Positions 16,394 through 25,561 of a DNA stretch of 64,000 nt are shown here, in pieces. Origin of the DNA: Conexibacter woesei DSM 14684. Lineage in GTDB: Bacteria > Actinomycetota > Thermoleophilia > Solirubrobacterales > Solirubrobacteraceae. Each line of letters opens with the position of its first letter. The first letter of the stretch is position 1. Location: the NCBI RefSeq assembly GCF_000025265.1, contig NC_013739.1, positions 3,830,001 through 3,894,000 of the forward strand, in the 5' to 3' direction. A model generated the notes under the pieces. That model made no database searches. It saw only the letters and a program-made list of their open reading frames with translations, and was not told the origin of the DNA. Made by a program: the position numbers and the translations under genes.

Positions 16394-17260
16394 CTAGATC
16401 GCCGGCTTGACCATCGTGCCGAGACCGGCGTCGGTGAACAGCTCCAGCAGGAGCGAGTGCGGCACGCGGCCGTCGACGATCACCGCGGAGCTGACGCCGC
16501 CGTGGATCGCCTCGATGCAGGCGGCGAGCTTCGGCCGCATGCCGCCGGCGATCTCGGGCAGCTGGCGCTCGACCTCGTCGGCCGTCACCTCGTTGATGAC
16601 GCTGTCCTGGTCGGCAGGGTCGCGAAGCCACCCTCGCACGTCGGTCAGGAACATCACCTTGTACGCACCGAGCGCGCGCGCGACGGCGCCGGCCGCCTCG
16701 TCCGCGTTGATGTTGTACGAGTTGCCGTCGCGGTCGGCGCCGACCGACGCGATCACCGGGATGTAGTCCTGCGCGATGTGCGTCAGCACGTCGGTGTCGA
16801 CGCGCTCGATCGAGCCGACGAAGCCGATGTCCTCGCCGTTGGGCGCGGCCTTGCGCGCCGCGCGGAACAGCATCCCGTCGTCGCCGCAGAGGCCGACGGC
16901 CGGCTGGCCGTGGCGGCCGAGGCGCAGGACGATGTCCTTGTTGACCTTGCCGACGAGCACCATCTTGGCGATCTCGACGGTGTCGGCGTCGGAGACGCGC
17001 AGCCCGGAGACGAACTCGACCGGCAGGCCGAGGCGGTCCATGTAGGCGGTGATGTCGGGCCCGCCGCCGTGGACGACGATCGGGTTGATCCCGACGTACT
17101 TCATCAGCACGACGTCGCGCGCGAACTCCTCGCGCAGCGCGGGGTCGACCATCGCCGCCCCGCCGTACTTGATGACGACGGTCTTGCCGTGGAACTCACG
17201 GATGTAGGGCAGCGCCTCGAGCAGTGTCGCGACGTCGCGTATCGGTGCAGTGGGGCTCAT
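16394..17260 (-). CDS. argB: Acetylglutamate kinase
   Basis: 288 residues from the ATG at 17260, which overlaps the argJ stop as ATGA. Amino-acid kinase motifs: VIKYGGAAM, VVHGGGPDITAYM, and FLTDVRGW. Phosphorylates N-acetylglutamate. The feedback-control N-terminal helix typical of arginine-sensitive enzymes appears to be present (about 15 residues before the first strand). Translational coupling to argJ is likely. Confidence 0.96.
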   Translation of the reverse strand: MSPTAPIRDVATLLEALPYIREFHGKTVVIKYGGAAMVDPALREEFARDVVLMKYVGINPIVVHGGGPDITAYMDRLGLPVEFVSGLRVSDADTVEIAKMVLVGKVNKDIVLRLGRHGQPAVGLCGDDGMLFRAARKAAPNGEDIGFVGSIERVDTDVLTHIAQDYIPVIASVGADRDGNSYNINADEAAGAVARALGAYKVMFLTDVRGWLRDPADQDSVINEVTADEVERQLPEIAGGMRPKLAACIEAIHGGVSSAVIVDGRVPHSLLLELFTDAGLGTMVKPAI

Positions 17261-18498
17261 GTCGTGTAGTCCGCGTTGATCGTCACGTACTCGTGTCCGA
17301 GGTCGGAGAAGAAGACCTCGGTCTCGGCGCCCTCGCCCGGGAGGGCGATCACGTACTCGACCTCGCTCCCTCCGACGGCGGCGTTCAGCGCGGCCTCGTC
17401 GAAGCGCAGGCCGGCGCCGTCGGCGAGGACGGTCACGCCCTCGATCGCGATGTCGAACGGCAGCGGCGCGGTGTCGAGCAGCGCGGCCCCGACCGCCTGC
17501 GCGATCCGGCCCCAGTTCGGGTCGCCGCCGTGCAGCGCGGTCTTGACGAGCGGCGAGTTGGCGACGGTCCGCGCGACGCGCTCGACCGCCTCGGGGTCCT
17601 CGCCGTGCACGACGACGCGGCCGATCCGCTTGGAACCCTCGCCGTCGGCGACGATCTGCAGCGCGAGCTGGCGCAGGAGCGCGTCGAGCGCCTCCCCCAG
17701 CTTCAGCTCGTCCTCGCTCTCGGGCTCGACCCTCACGCCGCTGGCGCCGCTCGCCATCAGGACGACCGTGTCGTTGGTCGACAGCTGGCCGTCGACCGAG
17801 ATGCGGTCGAACGAGCGCTTGACGGTCACGCCGAGCAGCAGGTTCGCGGTGTCGGCATCGAGCAGCGCGTCGGTCTGCACGAAGCAGAGCATCGTCGCGA
17901 AGTTCGGCTGGATCATCCCCGCGCCCTTGCACTGGGCGGAGAGCCGCACGTCGCCGGACGGCAGCTCGACGAGCAGCGACGCGCGCTTGGCGAATCTGTC
18001 GGTCGTGCGGATCGCGTCGGCGAAGTCGCCGTCGCCGTCGGTGCGCAGCTCGCCGTGGGCCGTCTCGAGGCCGCCGAGCACGCGGTCGAGCTGGAGCGGC
18101 ACGCCGATCACGCCGGTCGAGCCGAGCGCGACCTGCGTCGCGTCGACGCCGACGACGCGGCTCGCCGCCTGCTGCGTCGCGGCGGCGTCCTCGACCCCCT
18201 GCGCGCCAGTCGCGGCGTTCGCGTTGCCGGAGTTGGCGACGACTGCGCGGAGGTTCGCCAAGTCGGTCCGCTCCTTCGTGACGACGACCGGTGCCGCGAG
18301 CACCCCGGAGCGCGTGAAGCGTGCGGCGCTGACGGCGTCGTCGGCGTCGCAGACGAGCAGGCCGAGGTCCTTCACCCCGTCAGCCTTGACGCCGCTGGCG
18401 ACGCCGGCGGCGCGGAAGCCGCGTGCGAGCCCGCCTTCGGTCTCGTGCACGTGGCCGGGCCGCGGGACCCAGCGGGAGGTGAAGAAACCGCTGCTCAT
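17257..18498 (-). CDS. argJ: Bifunctional ornithine/glutamate N-acetyltransferase
   Basis: 413 residues. Transfers the acetyl group from N-acetylornithine to glutamate, making the pathway cyclic. The autocleavage site is visible as NFATMLCF, where the chain is cut before the Thr nucleophile to give alpha and beta subunits. The oxyanion and substrate-binding phrases GSTGVIG and DGDGEGS-like VADGEGSKR are present. It overlaps argC by 4 bp (18495-18498) and argB by 4 bp. Confidence 0.95.
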   Translation of the reverse strand: MSSGFFTSRWVPRPGHVHETEGGLARGFRAAGVASGVKADGVKDLGLLVCDADDAVSAARFTRSGVLAAPVVVTKERTDLANLRAVVANSGNANAATGAQGVEDAAATQQAASRVVGVDATQVALGSTGVIGVPLQLDRVLGGLETAHGELRTDGDGDFADAIRTTDRFAKRASLLVELPSGDVRLSAQCKGAGMIQPNFATMLCFVQTDALLDADTANLLLGVTVKRSFDRISVDGQLSTNDTVVLMASGASGVRVEPESEDELKLGEALDALLRQLALQIVADGEGSKRIGRVVVHGEDPEAVERVARTVANSPLVKTALHGGDPNWGRIAQAVGAALLDTAPLPFDIAIEGVTVLADGAGLRFDEAALNAAVGGSEVEYVIALPGEGAETEVFFSDLGHEYVTINADYTT

Positions 18499-19502
18499 GA
18501 CAAACCTTCCGCCTCGTCGTAGCCGAACATCAGGTTGAGGTTCTGGACCGCCTGCGAGGAGGTCCCCTTCCAGAGGTTGTCGATCGCTGCGAAGACGAGC
18601 ACGCGGCCGGAGCGCGCATCGCGCGTCACCTTGATCCGCGCGATGTTCGTCTCGCGCACGTCACGCACGCCGGGCGAGGCGCCGGTCAGCTCGACGAACC
18701 GCTCGCCCGCGTAGTGCTCGGCGTAGAGGTCGAGCAGCTCCTGCTCGGTCACGTCGCGGCTCGGCCGCACGTAGGCAGAGATCAGCTCGCCCTGGTCGAG
18801 CGGCAGCAGGTGCGGGACGAACGTGACCGTGACCTCGGCGCCGAGCACCGCCAGCTCCTGGTCGATCTCGGGCGCGTGGCGGTGGCCGGCGAGCCCGTAC
18901 GCGGCGACGTTCTCGTCGACCGTCACGAAGTGGGTCTTCTCGGTCGCAGCGCGGCCGGCGCCGGAGACGCCGGTCTTCGCGTCGATCACGACGTCGTCGA
19001 CCAGCCCGGCGCGCGCCAGCGGCGCGAGGCCGAGCAGCGCGGCGGTCGGGAAGCAGCCGGGGTTGGCGACGACGTCGGCCTCCGCGATCCGCTCGCGGTA
19101 GCCCAGCTCCGGCAGGCCGTAGGCGGCGCTGCCGAACAGCTGCGGCGCGGCGTGCGGTCCGTACCACTGCTCGTACGTCGGCAGGTCGGTGAGGCGGAAG
19201 TCGGCCGACAGGTCGATCACGCGCACGCCGCGCTCGCGCAGGCCGGCGACGACCGGTGCGGCGGCGTGGTGCGGGTAGGCGACGATCGCCGCGTCGACGT
19301 CGCCGTGGCGGTCGAGGTCCAGCTCCACCATCTCCAGCGGGACGCGGTGGCGCGGGTACAGCTCGTCGAGCCTCCGGCCGACGTCGGAGCGCGACGTGAT
19401 CGTGCGCAGCTCGAAGCGCGGGTGGCGCTGCAGCAGCGCGGCGGCGAGCGCGCCGGCGTAGCCCGACGCGCCGAAGACGGAGACGCTGGTGGAGCTAGGC
19501 AC
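18495..19502 (-). CDS. argC: N-acetyl-gamma-glutamyl-phosphate reductase
   Basis: 335 residues. NADPH-binding GASGYAG near residue 10, catalytic Cys in NPGCFPTA and His in GHRHAPEI. The start is a GTG at 19502 that lies inside the last codons of pheT (8-bp overlap), so the arginine genes are translationally tied to the phenylalanyl-tRNA synthetase genes. Confidence 0.95.
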   Translation of the reverse strand: MPSSTSVSVFGASGYAGALAAALLQRHPRFELRTITSRSDVGRRLDELYPRHRVPLEMVELDLDRHGDVDAAIVAYPHHAAAPVVAGLRERGVRVIDLSADFRLTDLPTYEQWYGPHAAPQLFGSAAYGLPELGYRERIAEADVVANPGCFPTAALLGLAPLARAGLVDDVVIDAKTGVSGAGRAATEKTHFVTVDENVAAYGLAGHRHAPEIDQELAVLGAEVTVTFVPHLLPLDQGELISAYVRPSRDVTEQELLDLYAEHYAGERFVELTGASPGVRDVRETNIARIKVTRDARSGRVLVFAAIDNLWKGTSSQAVQNLNLMFGYDEAEGLS

Positions 19503-21906
19503 GGAGGCTGCCCCCCAGACCCGCGAGCGCCTCCTCGATCGCGCTGCGCCGCTCCGCCACCTCGTCGTCGGTCAGCGTCCGCTCGGGCGAGCGGAACGCG
19601 AGCCGCAGCGCGAGCGAGACCTTGCCCTCGCCGACCTGCGCGCCACGGTAGACGTCGAACACCTCGGCGTCGGCGAGCAGCGGCCCGCCGGCCTCGCGCA
19701 CGATCCGCACGACCTCGCCCGCCGGCACGTCGTCGGCGAGCACGACCGCGAGGTCCTGCCGCACCTCCGGGAAGCTCGTGTAGTCCGCGTAGACGGCGGG
19801 TCCGGCGACGGCGCCGATCACGGCGCTGAGGTCGAGCGTGAAGGCGGCCGTCCGCTCCAGGTCCCAGTCGGCGGCGATCGCCGGATGGATCTCGCCCAGC
19901 CAGCCGACGCGGTGGCCGCCCGCGAGCACGCTCGCGGCACGCCCCGGGTGCAGGAACGGCTCGGCGCCCGGCTCGACGCTCCAGTCGACCCGCAGCGCGT
20001 CGAGCAGGTGCGCGAGCACACCCTTGGCGGCGAAGAAGTCGGACTCCGGCGGCTGCGGCTCGCGCCACGTCGCGGGGCGCGCGGCGCCGGTCAGCAGCAC
20101 GCCGAGCAGGTGCGGCTCGTGCGGCAGCTCGCCATTCCCCGCGGGCAGGTAGACGGCACCGGACTCGAAGATCGCGACGTCAGCGATGCCGTGCGTCACG
20201 TTGCGGCGCGCGACGTCGAGCAGCCCGCCGATCAGCGTCGTGCGCAGCAGCCCGTGCTCGGCCGACATCGGGTTCTCGACCGCGATCGCGGCGCGGCGCG
20301 GGTCCTCCGCCGGCAGCCGCAGTCTGTCGGCCAGCTCGGGCGGGCTCCAGCTCCAGCCGATCACCTCGTGCAGGCCGGCGCCGGCGAGCGTGTCGGCAGC
20401 GCGGCGGCGCAGCTGCTGCCACGGCGTCAGCCGGCCGGCCGCGCCGCGGCGCAGCGGCAGCGTCGCCGGCAGCTTGTCGACGCCGTCGATCCGCGCGACC
20501 TCCTCGATCAGGTCGGCCTCGCGCGTGACGTCGTTGCGCCGGAAATGGGGAACGGTCACGTCGAGGCCGTCGGCCGCGTCGGCGGTGCCGAAGCCGAGCG
20601 CGCTCAGGATCTCGGCGCTGCGGCTGCGCGGAACCTCGGCGCCGAGCAGCCCGGAGACGCGCGCGTCGCGCAGCCGGATCGTCGCGTGCGCGCCGTCCCA
20701 GCCGGCCGAGCCGGCGACGTCGAGCGTGCCGGGGCGCACCGTCGCGCCGGTCAGCTCGACCATCAGCCGCGTCGCGACCGTTTGCGCCTCCATCGCCTGC
20801 TCGGGCGAGAGGCCCTTCTCGAAGCGGCCGGACGCCTCGCTGCGCAGACCCAGCCGCGTCGACGTGCGCTGGATGTTCGGGCCGTTCCAGCTGGCCGATT
20901 CCATCAGCACGCGCGTCGTCCCGTCGTGGACCTCCGAGCGCGCGCCGCCCATCACGCCGGCGAGCGAGGTCGGGCCGTCCGCGTCGCAGATCACGACCAT
21001 GTCGGCGTCGAGTCTGCGCGTCTCGCCGTCGAGCGTCTCCAGCACGTCGCCGTCACGCCCGTCGCGGACCGTCAGGCGCCCGCCCGCGACGCGGTCGAGG
21101 TCGAACGCGTGGAGCGGATGCCCGGTCAGCAGCATCGCGTAGTTGGTGATGTCGACGACGTTCGAGATCGGCCGCTGGCCGGCGGCCATCAGCCGCGCCT
21201 TGAGCCAGTGCGGCGAGGGGCCGATCGTGACGTTGTCGAAGATCCGCACGGTGAAGCGCGGGCAGCGCTCCGTCTCGACCGCGACCTCGGCGCCCTCCAA
21301 CGGGCCGTCGCTGCCGAGATCCTGCTCCCACGGCGCGCTGCCGAGCGGCGCACCGGTCGCGGCGTGGACCTCGCGTGCGACGCCGTAGACGCCGAGGCAG
21401 TCGGGCCGGTTGGGCGTGACCTCCAGCTCCAGCACGTCGGTCGAGAGCGGCAGCACGTTGCCGAGCGGCGTGCCGGGGATCAGGTCGCCGTCCAGCTCCA
21501 TGATCCCGCTGTGGTCGACGCCGATGTCGACCTCGGACTCGCCGAGGATCATCCCGTGCGAGACGACCCCGCGCAGCTTCGCCTTCTTCAGCTTCGTGCC
21601 GTCCGGCAGCCGCGCGCCGGGGCGCGCGAGCGCGACGGTGATGCCTGCGCGCGCGTTCGGCGCACCGCAGACGACCTGCACCGGCTCGTCCTCGCCGACG
21701 TCGAGCTGCGTGACGCGCAGGCGGTCGGCGTCGGGGTGCTGCTCGGCTTCGAGCACACGCGCGACGACGAACGACTCCTCCGACGGGACGCCGTGGTGGA
21801 GCACGCGCTCGACCTCGGTGCCCGTCAGTGCCAGGCGGGTCGCCAGCGCGTCGGCGCCGAGGTCGGGATGGCAGTGCTCATGGAGCCAGGAAAGCGGGAC
21901 CTTCAT
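19495..21906 (-). CDS. pheT: Phenylalanyl-tRNA synthetase beta subunit
   Basis: 803 residues, the expected length. An EMAP/tRNA-binding domain follows MKVPLSWLHEHC. The B3/B4 editing domain is in the middle, B5 contains VPHFRRNDVTREADLIEE, and the C-terminal ferredoxin-fold anticodon-binding domain starts near FPEVRQDLAVV. It acts as an alpha2-beta2 enzyme with PheS. It is 15 bp downstream of pheS and overlaps argC. Confidence 0.97.
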   Translation of the reverse strand: MKVPLSWLHEHCHPDLGADALATRLALTGTEVERVLHHGVPSEESFVVARVLEAEQHPDADRLRVTQLDVGEDEPVQVVCGAPNARAGITVALARPGARLPDGTKLKKAKLRGVVSHGMILGESEVDIGVDHSGIMELDGDLIPGTPLGNVLPLSTDVLELEVTPNRPDCLGVYGVAREVHAATGAPLGSAPWEQDLGSDGPLEGAEVAVETERCPRFTVRIFDNVTIGPSPHWLKARLMAAGQRPISNVVDITNYAMLLTGHPLHAFDLDRVAGGRLTVRDGRDGDVLETLDGETRRLDADMVVICDADGPTSLAGVMGGARSEVHDGTTRVLMESASWNGPNIQRTSTRLGLRSEASGRFEKGLSPEQAMEAQTVATRLMVELTGATVRPGTLDVAGSAGWDGAHATIRLRDARVSGLLGAEVPRSRSAEILSALGFGTADAADGLDVTVPHFRRNDVTREADLIEEVARIDGVDKLPATLPLRRGAAGRLTPWQQLRRRAADTLAGAGLHEVIGWSWSPPELADRLRLPAEDPRRAAIAVENPMSAEHGLLRTTLIGGLLDVARRNVTHGIADVAIFESGAVYLPAGNGELPHEPHLLGVLLTGAARPATWREPQPPESDFFAAKGVLAHLLDALRVDWSVEPGAEPFLHPGRAASVLAGGHRVGWLGEIHPAIAADWDLERTAAFTLDLSAVIGAVAGPAVYADYTSFPEVRQDLAVVLADDVPAGEVVRIVREAGGPLLADAEVFDVYRGAQVGEGKVSLALRLAFRSPERTLTDDEVAERRSAIEEALAGLGGSLRA

Positions 21907-21921
21907 CGCGATGGCCTCCTG

Positions 21922-22971
21922 TCAGAACTGCCGCAGGAAGCGGAGGTCGTTGTCGTAGAAGAGGCGCAGGTCGGAGACGCCGTGCTTGAGGAACGCGATC
22001 CGCTCGACGCCCATGCCGAACGCGAAGCCCTGGATCTTCTCCGGGTCGTAGCCGTGCTCTCTGACGTGGCCGAAGACGTTCGGATCGACCATCCCGGCGC
22101 CGAGGATCTCGATCCAGCCGGTGCCCTTGCAGAGGCCGCAGCGCGAACCGTCCTTGAGGTGGCCGGTGCCGTCGCAGCGGAAGCAGGAGACGTCGATCTC
22201 GACGCTCGGCTCGGTGAACGGGAAGAAGTGCGGCCGCAGGCGGACCTCGCGCTCGTCGCCGAAGATCGCGCGGGCGAACTGCAGCAGCGTCCCCTTGAGG
22301 TCGGCGAGCGTGATGTCCTCGTCGACCGCGAGCCCTTCGATCTGGTGGAACTGCGGCGTGTGCGTCGCGTCGGAGTCGCGCCGGTAGACGCGGCCGGGCA
22401 CGATCAGGAACAGCGGCGGCGGCTGCAGCTCCATCGCGCGCACCTGCATCGGCGAGGTGTGCGTGCGCAGGACGACGTCGTCGGCGACGTAGAAGGTGTC
22501 GCTCTTGAGCCGCGCCGGGTGCGCCGCGTCGTGGTTGAGCGCGTCGAAGTTGTAGTAGACGCGCTCGACCTCCGGCCCCTCGGCGACGGTGAAGCCCATC
22601 CCGACGAAGACGTCCTCGATCTCGCGCCGCGTCTGGCTCAGCAGGTGCAGGCCGCCGGCGGCCGGCAGCGGCGCGCCTGGCAGCGTCACGTCGACCCGGT
22701 CGGCGGCGAGCTGCACGTCCAGCTCGGCGGCGGCGAGGTCGGCGTTGCGCGCATCGATCAGCGCCTCCAGCGCCTTGCGTGCCTCGTTGGCCGCCTTGCC
22801 GACCGCGCCGCGCTGCTCCGGCGGCAGCTGCGCGACGCCGCGCAGCATGTTCGGCAGCTCGGCCTTGCGCCCGAGCCATCTGACGCGCGCGTGCTCCAGC
22901 GCGTCGGTCGTGGCGGCGGCGGCGACCTCGGCCTCCCCCGCTCTCTTCAGCTCGTCGATCCGCTCGATCAT
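21922..22971 (-). CDS. pheS: Phenylalanyl-tRNA synthetase alpha subunit
   Basis: 349 residues. An N-terminal coiled coil (residues 1-85) for tRNA binding is followed by the class II catalytic core: HPARLKSDTFYV, HTSPMQVRAM, FHQIEGLAVDE, and the motif 3 phrase FGMGVERIAFLK. The ATG overlaps the stop of the upstream RNA methyltransferase gene by 4 bp (ATGA). Confidence 0.97.
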   Translation of the reverse strand: MIERIDELKRAGEAEVAAAATTDALEHARVRWLGRKAELPNMLRGVAQLPPEQRGAVGKAANEARKALEALIDARNADLAAAELDVQLAADRVDVTLPGAPLPAAGGLHLLSQTRREIEDVFVGMGFTVAEGPEVERVYYNFDALNHDAAHPARLKSDTFYVADDVVLRTHTSPMQVRAMELQPPPLFLIVPGRVYRRDSDATHTPQFHQIEGLAVDEDITLADLKGTLLQFARAIFGDEREVRLRPHFFPFTEPSVEIDVSCFRCDGTGHLKDGSRCGLCKGTGWIEILGAGMVDPNVFGHVREHGYDPEKIQGFAFGMGVERIAFLKHGVSDLRLFYDNDLRFLRQF

Positions 22972-23705
22972 GCGGCGCTCATCCTATGGTCCCCGGCATC
23001 CTCGCCGCGCGTTGCCTCGTACAGTGCGATCGTCGCCGCCATCGCGGCGTTCAGCGACTCCGAGCGGATCGGGATTCGCGCCGTCCGGTCGCATGCCTCC
23101 AGCAGCGCCTCGGGCAGCCCGGCGCGTTCGGCGCCGATCAGCAGCGTCGCCGGCTCGCCGAGCGGGCCGTGCAGCGGACCGGAGCCGGCGTGCGCGTCGA
23201 GCGCGATCGTCGTGCCGGGCAGCGCGGCGACGTCGCCACTTGCGCGGGCGAGCGGCACCTGGAAGACCGCGCCCATGCTCGCGCGCACCGCCTTCGGGCC
23301 GAACGGGTCGGCGCAGCCGGGCCCGAGCGCGACCGACGCCGCACCGAACGCGAGCGCGGAGCGCAGCACGGTGCCGACGTTGCCGGGGTCGGCGATCCCG
23401 TGCAGGTAGACGCACAGCGGACCCGCAGGGGCGTCGGCCCAGCGCTGCTCGTAGACGGCGAGCGCGCGCGTGCCGGAGCCGAGCTGGGAGACGTGCGCGA
23501 GCACGTCCGCCTCGACCTCCGTGCCGGGCAGGCCGCTGCCCGCCGCGCAGTAGCGCTCGACGGGACGCCAACCGGCCTCGTCGGCGGCGGCGAGCAGGTC
23601 CTCTCCCTCGGCGACGAAGCGGCCGCTCTCGTCGCGGCCGCGCTTGCGCGCGAGGCGCCGCAGCTCCTTCAGTCGCTCGTTGTGGGGTGAGGTGATCGGT
23701 GGCAT
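22968..23705 (-). CDS. SpoU/TrmH family RNA 2'-O-methyltransferase
   Basis: 245 residues. An N-terminal substrate-binding domain (residues about 1-95) precedes the SPOUT knot with the three SpoU motifs: IADPGNVGTVLRSA, LLIGAERAGLP, and IPIRSESLNAAMAATIALYE. It probably methylates a ribose in rRNA or tRNA; the exact target cannot be named. First gene of the pheS-pheT-arg run, starting 38 bp after the terminator of the rplT operon. Confidence 0.92.
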   Translation of the reverse strand: MPPITSPHNERLKELRRLARKRGRDESGRFVAEGEDLLAAADEAGWRPVERYCAAGSGLPGTEVEADVLAHVSQLGSGTRALAVYEQRWADAPAGPLCVYLHGIADPGNVGTVLRSALAFGAASVALGPGCADPFGPKAVRASMGAVFQVPLARASGDVAALPGTTIALDAHAGSGPLHGPLGEPATLLIGAERAGLPEALLEACDRTARIPIRSESLNAAMAATIALYEATRGEDAGDHRMSAA

Positions 23706-23743
23706 CCGGGATGGTGGGTTCGGGACGGGTCCTTAAACAGAAA

Positions 23744-23771
23744 GGGCGCCGTCCTGGTGGAGTCGGCGCCC
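23744..23771 (-). terminator. Intrinsic terminator after rplT
   Basis: Read on the minus strand, an 8-bp perfect stem GGGCGCCG/CGGCGCCC with a 12-nt loop is followed by TTTCTGTTT. This closes the infC-rplT operon. The next gene starts 38 bp further on. Confidence 0.8.
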
Positions 23772-23798
23772 GTTCGGGAGATGCTGGCTGGGATTCGG

Positions 23799-24164
23799 CT
23801 AGGCAGCCGCCGCCAACGCCTCACGGGCCTTGTCGGCAAAACGTCGGAACGCCTCGGCGTCACGGACGGCGATGTCCGCGAGGATCTTGCGATCGACTTC
23901 GACGCCGGCCAGCTGCAGGCCGTGCATGAACTGCGAGTACGACAGGTCGTTCATCCGCGCGGCCGCGTTGATGCGCGTGATCCACAGGCGACGGAAGTCG
24001 CGCTTGCGGTTGCGGCGATCGCGGTAGCGGTACTGGTCCGCCTTGAGGAGGGCTTCCTTCGCGCGTCTGTAGTTGTGGTTCGCCTCGCCACGGAAGCCTC
24101 TGGTCATCTCCAGGACTTCACGGCGCTTCTTGCGCGCGTGGACGGACCGCTTGACGCGGGTCAC
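23799..24164 (-). CDS. rplT: 50S ribosomal protein L20
   Basis: 121 residues, standard length. The highly basic N-terminus [19 protein letters not shown] and the phrase [18 protein letters not shown] are diagnostic. The start is GTG at 24164, overlapping the rpmI stop as GTGA. Confidence 0.98.
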   Translation of the reverse strand: MTRVKRSVHARKKRREVLEMTRGFRGEANHNYRRAKEALLKADQYRYRDRRNRKRDFRRLWITRINAAARMNDLSYSQFMHGLQLAGVEVDRKILADIAVRDAEAFRRFADKAREALAAAA

Positions 24165-24361
24165 TTGCCCACCCCGAGCAGCTTCTTCACGCGCGGCGCG
24201 TCGTGATCGGAGATCTGCGCCGGTCTACCGAGACGCCGCTTACGCTTCGGCGACTTCTTCTCGAGTATGTGGCTGGTGAAGGCGTGGCGGCCACGGACCT
24301 TGCCCTTGGCCGACACCTTGAAGCGCTTCTTGGCGCCGGAATGAGTCTTCATCTTGGGCAT
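24161..24361 (-). CDS. rpmI: 50S ribosomal protein L35
   Basis: 66 residues, starting [15 protein letters not shown] at 24361 and ending with the basic LGVGK tail. The normal partner of rplT. In this genome it is separated from infC by a glycosidase gene. Confidence 0.97.
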   Translation of the reverse strand: MPKMKTHSGAKKRFKVSAKGKVRGRHAFTSHILEKKSPKRKRRLGRPAQISDHDAPRVKKLLGVGK

Positions 24362-24423
24362 TGGGACGGAGAAGTAAAGCAAACTCGGCGAGATCCTGCG
24401 GATTCACCGGCCCGGCGGCGGCC

Positions 24424-25527
24424 TCACCGCAGCCCGGCGCGGAGCGCGAGCACCCGGTCGGCGCCCGCGTCGATGCTCGCACGTTCGATCGCGCCGCTCC
24501 GGACCGCGCGCACGAGCGCCGCGGCACCGCGGTCGGCGGCGGCCGCGGTCTGGCAGAACAGCAGCAGGTCGTTGCCGGCGCGGACCGACGCGAGCGCCTT
24601 GCGCTCGGGCGTCAGGTGCGCGATCGCGGAGACCTCGAGGTCGTCGGTGACGGTCACCCCTCTGAAGCCGACGACGTCGCGCAGCTCGCGGGTCGTGACG
24701 CGCTCGGAGAACATCGCCGGGCGCTCGTCGAGCGCGGGGTAGATCCCCGTCGAGACCATCACGAACGGGACGCCGCGGCGGGCGGCGTCTCTGAACGGCG
24801 CCTCGTCGGTCGCGCGCAGCAAGTCGAGCGGGACGTCGATGCGGTTGAGCCGCTCGTCCTCGTTCGCCGGGCCGCGGCCGAGGCCAGGGAAGTGCTTGGC
24901 GGTCGCGAGCACGCCGCCGTCTCTCAGTCCGTCGGCGAACGCGCCGCCGATCCGGCTGACGCCGGCGGCGGTGGCGGCGTAGGAGCGCTCGGTGGAGCGC
25001 TGATAGGAGCCCGGCAGCCCGAGGTCGAGCACCGGCGCGAGGTTGACGTTGACCCCCACCCCGCTCAGGTTGCGGGCGGTCGCGAGACCGGCGCGACGGG
25101 CGAGCGCGGGATCGTTACGCGCGCCGAGGTCGCCGGCCGACTGCGCCGGCGCACCCGGGAGCCGCTTCACGAGCCCGCCCTCCTGGTCGATCATGATCAG
25201 CAGCGGGCGGTCGCGCAGCGCGCGCGGGCCGCGCCGCCGCTCGGCCTGGAGCCGGTCGGTCAGCGCGCGCAGCTGCGCGCGCGAGCCGACGTTGCGCGCG
25301 AACAGGATCACGCCCGCGAGCTGCCCGCGGCGGATCTGCCGCGCGAGCGCGTCGGGCACGGTCGTGCCGGGCAGCGAGCCGATCATCCGCTGCCCGACCG
25401 CCTGGTCGAGCGGAAGCGACGCCGCCGGACCGGCAGCGGTCGCGACGGGTGTCGGCGACGCAGCGGGTGCGGCGCCGGTGACGGCGCCGACCGCGGTCGC
25501 GAAGGCGGCGAGCAGCGTGGCGATCAT
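24424..25527 (-). CDS. Glycoside hydrolase family 3, NagZ-like beta-N-acetylhexosaminidase
   Basis: 367 residues. The first 35 residues look like a signal peptide followed by an Ala/Pro/Thr linker, so export is likely. The core has PLLIMIDQEGGLVKRL, KHFPGLGRG (the NagZ-type KHFPGHG motif with H replaced by L) and VTDDLEVSAI with the nucleophile Asp. It would remove GlcNAc from peptidoglycan fragments or other glycans. It sits between infC and rpmI, 34 bp after infC, on the same strand, an unusual place. Confidence 0.88.
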   Translation of the reverse strand: MIATLLAAFATAVGAVTGAAPAASPTPVATAAGPAASLPLDQAVGQRMIGSLPGTTVPDALARQIRRGQLAGVILFARNVGSRAQLRALTDRLQAERRRGPRALRDRPLLIMIDQEGGLVKRLPGAPAQSAGDLGARNDPALARRAGLATARNLSGVGVNVNLAPVLDLGLPGSYQRSTERSYAATAAGVSRIGGAFADGLRDGGVLATAKHFPGLGRGPANEDERLNRIDVPLDLLRATDEAPFRDAARRGVPFVMVSTGIYPALDERPAMFSERVTTRELRDVVGFRGVTVTDDLEVSAIAHLTPERKALASVRAGNDLLLFCQTAAAADRGAAALVRAVRSGAIERASIDAGADRVLALRAGLR

Positions 25528-25561
25528 CGAGACGACATCGCCACGCGGGCGCCGCGAACGG

